This document shows positions 29,608 through 33,852 of a DNA stretch of 33,852 nt, piece by piece (position 1 is the stretch's first letter; each line of letters opens with the position of its first letter). Position numbers and translations under genes: made by a program. The notes beneath the pieces are model-generated. The model had not been told where the DNA came from. It was given only the letters and a program-made list of their open reading frames with translations, and did no database searches. Origin of the DNA: a virus; IMG/VR virus record IMGVR_UViG_3300009423_000016, positions 1 to 33,852 of that record, one strand, 5' to 3'.

Positions 29608-30496
29608 CCATACATAACTCGGGCATCAAGAGGTGCCCGTTTACAATGTTTAGCACCGCGAAAGCCGACCGCCAATTGCGCGGGTTGTTCTCGGCATACA
29701 TGAACTGTTCACCAAACGCCTCGGCGAGCGTGCCACAGTCAACCCCATACCTAGTGCCCGTGTAATCCGTCACAGGCGTGACCTTGGCGCTGTGCAGGTG
29801 CCCAGTACAGACGCTCACACCACTTCCGACGGCATTGTTATGCGTGGCGTGTATTCCACCTTTCCATCGGTGTTTAACCATTATTGAATCGTTGACCATG
29901 CAGCTAACAACGTGTTGCCAATCAGGGAAGTGGTCTTCTAGCCGAAAGCCCTCAACGCCTTGGAACTCTGGCGCTACGGTTGCCAGCCGAGTAGAAAATC
30001 TAGCGTCGTGGTTGCCCAGCGTCCAGATAAATTTAGCGTCGCCAGCGGCCTCTTGAATCTCACCAAGAAACATTTTGCAAGCGTTTAACTCTTGAATAAT
30101 CGTCGGCGTTACATCCCACCCGTTAGCTGGATGCCTGCTCGCCTGTGCGCCATCAAAGGCGTCGCCATTATTTATCACTACCTTGGGCTTGAGTTCACCA
30201 ATGAGCCAAAGCAACGCTTTAAAGGCCGTGGTGCGCCGACCTAGCTGGAAGTGGGCATCACTAAACACAATGACCGTGCCGTTCTCCATGCCCAAATTGA
30301 TGTGCCCATACGCTTGCGCTACGCTGTTTTTATTGCTTGCCGCAACCAGTACGGTATCGTGTTTGGCTTCAATATCGCGGCGGCGGTGGTGGACGTTGCG
30401 CTCGGAAATACCAGTTAGCTTGGCTATCTTTGCCGCTGACTGATGCACCCGCCAAAGTTCGATAAATTCTTCGTTGGTAATGATTCGCTTGTTCAT
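29543..30496 (-). CDS. Metallophosphoesterase with N-terminal HTH
   Basis: 317 residues. The calcineurin-like motifs are present in order: VIVFSDAHFQL (D80, H82), INNGDAFDG (G111-D112), TLGNHDAR (G161-D164), VKHRW (H209) and CTGHLHS (GHLH 232-235). Residues about 18-40 (QSAAKIAKLTGISERNVHHR) form a helix-turn-helix, as in phage enzymes thought to act on nucleic acids. Its stop is 65 bases inside the convergent NrdR-like gene. It is the last gene of the leftward unit. Substrate unknown. Confidence 0.88.
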   Translation of the reverse strand: MNKRIITNEEFIELWRVHQSAAKIAKLTGISERNVHHRRRDIEAKHDTVLVAASNKNSVAQAYGHINLGMENGTVIVFSDAHFQLGRRTTAFKALLWLIGELKPKVVINNGDAFDGAQASRHPANGWDVTPTIIQELNACKMFLGEIQEAAGDAKFIWTLGNHDARFSTRLATVAPEFQGVEGFRLEDHFPDWQHVVSCMVNDSIMVKHRWKGGIHATHNNAVGSGVSVCTGHLHSAKVTPVTDYTGTRYGVDCGTLAEAFGEQFMYAENNPRNWRSAFAVLNIVNGHLLMPELCMVSDLADDCVEWRGELIDVSEF

Positions 30497-30843
30497 CAGA
30501 AATTTTCCTTGTCAAAGCCGAGGCCAACGCACACCAATCGCGCTTGCTCCATAAAGTAAGCATCATGCGGTGTCGTGTCATCTAATTGTTTTAGCCGGTA
30601 TTGCCGCAGATGAATCATCTCGTGGGCAACCGTGGCGACTAGCTGGCTGACGTCCCAGACGCGAGCCGTGCTGATTGTGATTATGTCGGGGTCTTCAAAG
30701 CAGCCGTACATCGATATGTCGTTAACCACTTTGGTCTGTATGGTGGCGGGCAGCTTCCAACCGCAAAACGGCTCCATGCCTCTTAGCATCTGGTACGCCA
30801 AGAGAATTGACTTCCTAGTGACTACTTTATATTCGGCTTGCAT
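30496..30843 (-). CDS. SprT-like metalloprotein
   Basis: 115 residues. Zinc motif HEMIH at 74-78 in LVATVAHEMIHLRQYRL, with H93 (TTPHDAY) as candidate third ligand, as in the SprT-like fold. Phage SprT-like proteins are poorly defined: they could be peptidases or zinc-binding DNA-repair factors. It touches the metallophosphoesterase start (TGATG at 30496) and overlaps the endolysin by 17 bases. Confidence 0.8.
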   Translation of the reverse strand: MQAEYKVVTRKSILLAYQMLRGMEPFCGWKLPATIQTKVVNDISMYGCFEDPDIITISTARVWDVSQLVATVAHEMIHLRQYRLKQLDDTTPHDAYFMEQARLVCVGLGFDKENF

Positions 30844-31336
30844 CTAGCGCGGCCTGACGCACGCCATCAACGCGCCTAGTCCACCCTTTGCCGAATATCT
30901 CAAAGGTTGATAAGCCCTTTAGAAAATTCATCCGTATATCGCAGTAAGCATTGACCAAAGCATCTGGTGAGTGTTCTGCGACCTTTGCCAATGTATTCGG
31001 TCCAATAGCGCCGTCAGCAACCGCGCCTACGGCCTCCTGCAACCACTTAGCCGCCCTGCCCGTGCCCGAATTAACTGCAGCGTCAAACACACAGTAGTTA
31101 AGGCCGTCTGGCAGTTCATCGCCTTTAACCCTGTCCCAGTATTTGCGTTTATACAATGTAGATACATCGGTTGGCGTTAGCGCACGCATCTCGGATTCGC
31201 TTGACTCGCGCCCCACCCAATCTTCCCAAACTGCGCGGGTGACGCCGAGGTTGGTCATACCACCGGGGTCTTTAGGATGGTCAACAAAGCCGCCCTCATG
31301 CTTTAAAACGTGGTCGAGTGCTTCGGCAAATTTCAT
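30827..31336 (-). CDS. Endolysin, GH108-type N-acetylmuramidase
   Basis: 169 residues from ATG 31336 (MKFAEALDHVLKHEGGFVDH), which overlaps the upstream stop as ATGA; an in-frame start at 31372 would run into that gene. The GH108 signature is LKHEGGFVDHPKDPGGMTNL with catalytic E14, then YWDRVKGDELPDGLNYCVFD and AKWLQEAVGAVADGAIGPNT, the C-terminal wall-binding pattern. It cuts peptidoglycan at the end of infection. There is no signal peptide, so the holin must release it. Confidence 0.93.
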   Translation of the reverse strand: MKFAEALDHVLKHEGGFVDHPKDPGGMTNLGVTRAVWEDWVGRESSESEMRALTPTDVSTLYKRKYWDRVKGDELPDGLNYCVFDAAVNSGTGRAAKWLQEAVGAVADGAIGPNTLAKVAEHSPDALVNAYCDIRMNFLKGLSTFEIFGKGWTRRVDGVRQAALDASRI

Positions 31337-31536
31337 AGTGAGTCGTTCGCTTTCGGTTTGATTTCTATGCACGCCATTCGGTATGCCTGTGCCTTGCCGC
31401 TTCGCTTTATTAGCGCCTCGGCCTTATCGTTTTGGGCAGCGCATTGTTCAACAGAGACTGATATGTCGCCCGAATAAAACTCGCAGTTGTTGTTAGCGGA
31501 CAAACAAATAAACAACACGGGCAACCATACGGACAT
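31333..31536 (-). CDS. Small secreted protein upstream of the endolysin (67 aa)
   Basis: MSVWLPVLFICLSANNNCEF: a hydrophobic start like a signal peptide or membrane anchor, then a small domain with further Cys (SVEQCAAQNDK, RMACIEIKPKAND). It overlaps the endolysin start as ATGA. Its location suggests a lysis role, perhaps an outer-spanin-like function. No lipobox of the usual form is seen, so this is an inference. Confidence 0.65.
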   Translation of the reverse strand: MSVWLPVLFICLSANNNCEFYSGDISVSVEQCAAQNDKAEALIKRSGKAQAYRMACIEIKPKANDSL

Positions 31537-31544
31537 ATCAACCC

Positions 31545-32042
31545 CTATTTAATGGCGTTACGCAGTTTCTCATCCTTGTCTTTGCTACCCATGCTACTAC
31601 CGAAATAATACGATAGCACTTGCGTTACCGCAGCGGACAGGACACCTAAGATGTAAATCAATATGTCCTTGGCTTCGGGCTTCACTTCAACAAAGATGAG
31701 CACCGCGAATAGCAAGAACGATAAGCCTGTGACCCCAAGCGCAAGAGTTGGCGTGACAATTTTACTAATGAGAGGCGCGTTTGCGCTCGCAGCCACAGTA
31801 GCCTCGCGCTCGCGAGCGTTAGCCTTATCTTCAAGGATAGCTTTAAATTTGTCATGTTCAAGTTGCTTTAGTTTTAAGGCGGCCTCTGGGTCTGCTTGAA
31901 TTGCCTTTGTGACCGCCGCTACTTCATCCGCGACACCAAATTGTTTAGCAAGCGCACTAACTGCCATACCGCCCAAAGGACCACCCAGCGCAGTCCCGAT
32001 AGCCGGAGCAAACTTCGACACCATTGATATAAGTTCATTCAT
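31545..32042 (-). CDS. Holin, 3TM/GTA-type
   Basis: 165 residues from ATG 32042 (MNELISMVSKFAP), sharing TGATG with the upstream stop; a GTG at 32045 is an alternative. The hydrophobic N-terminus (FAPAIGTALGGPLGGMAVSA), then charged helix, then two strong membrane spans near 91-118 (LALGVTGLSFLLFAVLIFV) and 125-149 (ILIYILGVLSAAVTQVLSYY) match the GTA_holin_3TM pattern. It would permeabilise the inner membrane so the endolysin can escape. It is adjacent to the endolysin cluster. Confidence 0.82.
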   Translation of the reverse strand: MNELISMVSKFAPAIGTALGGPLGGMAVSALAKQFGVADEVAAVTKAIQADPEAALKLKQLEHDKFKAILEDKANAREREATVAASANAPLISKIVTPTLALGVTGLSFLLFAVLIFVEVKPEAKDILIYILGVLSAAVTQVLSYYFGSSMGSKDKDEKLRNAIK

Positions 32043-32746
32043 CACCCTATCAATCCCTCTACGAATATAGACACCTCGTTTGAGCCGCTTGAAGACTTAG
32101 CCTCGAATTGAAAGTCTGTTTTCTCAGGTATCTTAAAAGGTATCTGCCGGTCAAACGATTGTTGGTCTGTTTGCCACGTTGACTCCGCTACTCGTAAAAT
32201 GCGCCCGTTGCTGGAGCGCAGCGTTTGCCGGTAGGTGATGTATTTGTTTGGGTTGACCGTGCCTGACGTTAGGTCGATGCGTAGCAAGTACAGCGACTTG
32301 CCAGCCGGTACGGTATATACGCACGCTTGCGTCGCGCCTTGACCAGCCTCGATGTAGCCGTGTAAGGTCGCGCCAATTTTGATGGTGATATTGCCGACGT
32401 TGGAGCCAGTCAATATAACGGCGCTGTTGATGCGGAAAAATTGCTGTGCGGTCGTGACTGCGCTTGTGCCAGTTAGCGTAACAACTTCTTGGCGCTGAAT
32501 GTAGTTTTCATCAAGGCCGTTAATCAGCAACGTCATAGTGTCGCTTGCCGATGTAGATACAACGGTTAAAACAGACTGTGCCGACGGAAACGTATAAGAG
32601 CCGGTGTCGTTCCATAGCGTCTCAAAGTCCGTAGCCACGTCACGGTTAAAGCCAAAGATGTTGACGGCCTCGCAACCGCTAAAGTTGTCATTTAATAAGC
32701 CGTAGTAAGCGTTAGGCAGCCGAACCATGTCCAATAAAGCAGTCAT
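32042..32746 (-). CDS. Putative virion structural protein (234 aa)
   Basis: MTALLDMVRLPNAYYGLLND. Mostly beta (FGFNRDVATDFETLWNDTGS, TLLINGLDENYIQRQEVVTL, TGTSAVTTAQQFFRINSAVI, IEAGQGATQACVYTVPAGKS). This is a family I recognise from aquatic podo- and siphophages as a head or tail accessory protein. It has AAGGA before ATG 32746. Its neighbours (membrane proteins and holin) do not narrow the role. Confidence 0.65.
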   Translation of the reverse strand: MTALLDMVRLPNAYYGLLNDNFSGCEAVNIFGFNRDVATDFETLWNDTGSYTFPSAQSVLTVVSTSASDTMTLLINGLDENYIQRQEVVTLTGTSAVTTAQQFFRINSAVILTGSNVGNITIKIGATLHGYIEAGQGATQACVYTVPAGKSLYLLRIDLTSGTVNPNKYITYRQTLRSSNGRILRVAESTWQTDQQSFDRQIPFKIPEKTDFQFEAKSSSGSNEVSIFVEGLIG

Positions 32747-32764
32747 ATATATCCTTGGTTGCGG

Positions 32765-33208
32765 TTAAAAAGTACCGCGCTTAACTATCACCCAGACCAC
32801 GCCAGCAATAAAGATAAGCCCAGTCACAACCGATATAACAATCAATACGCCGTTTATCCAAGCCCACATCAATTGTTTACGTTTTAGCTTTTCTAGTGCA
32901 ATCGCCTTGGCCTCTGCCTCACGTTTGCGTTTGGCGTCACTCTGGAACTTCAGCCAGTCATCCCATAGACCAGCCCGACCCTGATAGATAAACATCTCTT
33001 GCAGGTCTTTTTCGTTTTGCTTAATCTGCTCTAGCGCAAAAAAAGCCTCTGAATCCGAGCCTGATGCGTTGGCCTTCTTCGCAATCTCCGACTTGGAGTC
33101 AAAGAACTTGAAGATGTGCTGACCCGCCGCCATTATGTCGCCGCCGTTAGCCACCGTCTGCTTGATGACTGCGAACGCGGCGTTAGCCGCAGCCAACTCA
33201 AGTAGCAT
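32765..33208 (-). CDS. Coiled-coil membrane protein with C-terminal anchor (147 aa)
   Basis: Starts as TAATG on the upstream stop, MLLELAAANAAFAVIKQTVA. A long helical charged region (LEQIKQNEKDLQEMFIYQGR, SDAKRKREAEAKAIALEKLK) is followed by one strong membrane segment near the end (NGVLIVISVVTGLIFIAGVV). This layout resembles inner-spanin or tail-tip related membrane proteins. It is near the holin and endolysin, so a lysis link is possible, but I do not recognise the family with certainty. Confidence 0.6.
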   Translation of the reverse strand: MLLELAAANAAFAVIKQTVANGGDIMAAGQHIFKFFDSKSEIAKKANASGSDSEAFFALEQIKQNEKDLQEMFIYQGRAGLWDDWLKFQSDAKRKREAEAKAIALEKLKRKQLMWAWINGVLIVISVVTGLIFIAGVVWVIVKRGTF

Positions 33209-33396
33209 TATTTAGGCAGCGAGCCGTTGTTGCCAAGCCACATGAATAAGCCAACGACAGCCGCGCCCACCATCCACGTCAACTTGGTGAGTACCGATTT
33301 GCCAACATTCTGATAAATCTTCTGGAACGCACGTTCAGCCGCCTTCTCAGCGATTTCGTCAATCTGCGCGTCAGTTAGTTGGACTTCGTTGGACAT
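33208..33396 (-). CDS. Small holin-like or lysis-associated membrane protein (62 aa)
   Basis: MSNEVQLTDAQIDEIAEKAA, ERAFQKIYQNVGKSVLTKLT, then one span WMVGAAVVGLFMWLG. The form (helix, basic linker KSVLTKL, C-terminal span) is seen in many phages before tail and lysis genes. It begins after GGGA; its stop is shared with the next ATG. Function unconfirmed. Confidence 0.65.
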   Translation of the reverse strand: MSNEVQLTDAQIDEIAEKAAERAFQKIYQNVGKSVLTKLTWMVGAAVVGLFMWLGNNGSLPK

Positions 33397-33399
33397 GGT

Positions 33400-33852
33400 T
33401 TAATTTTCCCAGTTCTGAGCGCTCACAACGGCAATCAGTTGCTCAACATTTTCGCACAACTTAATCGCCGCTTCAAGTCGGTCGGCTTCTGCCACAATCG
33501 CCGCACGGCTTGTAACCACGGCCTCTGGGATAGCCACGTCACGCTCTGCCTTGCGAATAACCATCCAGTCAGTACTAGCCAGCATTGTTCCAGCGGTAGC
33601 CTTGACCTGAGCAATCCAGTTGGACTTCAAGCCCTTAGCGACCAGACGCTCATCGCTGTCCACCATTGCAGGCTCACCGTCAACTTCACCCAGCACTTTG
33701 ACGTACATGGGGTTGCCGTCTTCGTCGACCTCCTCACGGTCTTCCAATGCCTTGGGGTTAGTGATGTCGCCTGACCAGTAGAAGCGGTCATCGGCACGGG
33801 TTGGTTCAGTTTCCCATGTAATACCCAAGGCTAGTCGTGCAATAGCTGTTGA
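33400..33852 (-). CDS. XkdW-like tail-associated protein, C-terminal part (gene spans the cut)
   Basis: Continues the gene that starts at 207. Here it reads GITWETEPTRADDRFYWSGD, then an acidic linker (EEVDEDGNPMYVKVLGEVDG), then helical MVIRKAERDVAIPEAVV and RAAIVAEADRLEAAI. This last part is the XkdW-like signature seen beside fibre genes. Only the joined 180-residue protein is meaningful; an internal ATG at 33828 is an artefact of the cut. It ends 4 bases before the next gene. Confidence 0.8.
   Translation of the reverse strand, partial: STAIARLALGITWETEPTRADDRFYWSGDITNPKALEDREEVDEDGNPMYVKVLGEVDGEPAMVDSDERLVAKGLKSNWIAQVKATAGTMLASTDWMVIRKAERDVAIPEAVVTSRAAIVAEADRLEAAIKLCENVEQLIAVVSAQNWEN
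33733..33852. repeat. Terminal direct repeat, right copy (assembly overlap)
   Basis: Exact copy of 1-120. Removing one copy leaves a 33,732-bp circle. Confidence 0.9.

Noticed and set aside
1-33852. tRNA genes, CRISPR arrays, integrase with attachment site, CI-like repressor
   Set aside because: I read for cloverleaf-like runs, spaced repeats, tyrosine or serine recombinase motifs and CI-type HTH plus peptidase, and found none that I could support; a profile search would be needed to exclude them fully.

Overview
The window is one complete, circularly closed genome of a tailed, siphovirus-like bacteriophage. Bases 1-120 are repeated exactly at 33733-33852, and one gene runs across the ends, so the unique genome is about 33,732 bp and coordinate 1 is an arbitrary cut. 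Proteins are packed tightly with many ATGA, TGATG and TAATG overlaps. I see no tRNA, rRNA, integrase, CI-type repressor, transposase or CRISPR array, so a virulent or non-integrating lifestyle is likely but not proven. The gene content (DUF4055 portal, P22-type coat, DUF1376 replication protein, ERF, YqaJ exonuclease, NinB, Ref, SprT-like, NrdR-like ribbon) resembles phages of freshwater Betaproteobacteria. That host guess is an inference from family resemblance only.

Layout. Almost the whole genome is organised around one divergent control region at 25604-25723. Rightward (+) from it run the early genes: ERF annealing protein, YqaJ/lambda-Exo-type exonuclease, a small HTH protein, a DUF736-like protein with an SSB-type acidic tail, a ribbon-helix-helix protein, a chain of tiny overlapping genes, MazG and an NrdR-like zinc ribbon (25724-29607). 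Leftward (-) run a DUF3310 protein, a DUF1376 replication initiator with repeats inside the gene, a wHTH-like protein, NinB, Ref-type HNH nuclease and RuvC resolvase (25603-21563). A strong intrinsic terminator at 21507-21532 ends that block.

Beyond the terminator, still leftward, come a DUF6321 protein, a ParB-like protein overlapping a Mom-type DNA modification gene, then small and large terminase, portal, MuF, scaffold, coat (followed by its own terminator), the neck genes, tail tube, the tail assembly chaperone pair with a -1 frameshift, tape measure, tail-tip proteins, a J-like receptor-binding protein and a large modular tail fibre. Wrapping through the cut, the strand continues with an XkdW-like protein, small membrane proteins, a virion-like protein, a 3TM-type holin, a secreted small protein, a GH108-type endolysin, a SprT-like metalloprotein and a metallophosphoesterase. 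This last gene meets the rightward genes tail to tail at 29543-29607.

How the parts work together. ERF, YqaJ exonuclease, NinB, Ref and RuvC form an unusually full recombination kit that could support replication, repair and resolution of concatemers for packaging. No DNA polymerase or helicase was recognised, so the DUF1376 protein probably recruits the host replisome. The ParB-like/Mom pair beside the terminase is the most interesting accessory module: it probably modifies adenines in phage DNA to resist restriction, and its markedly AT-rich mom gene suggests separate acquisition.
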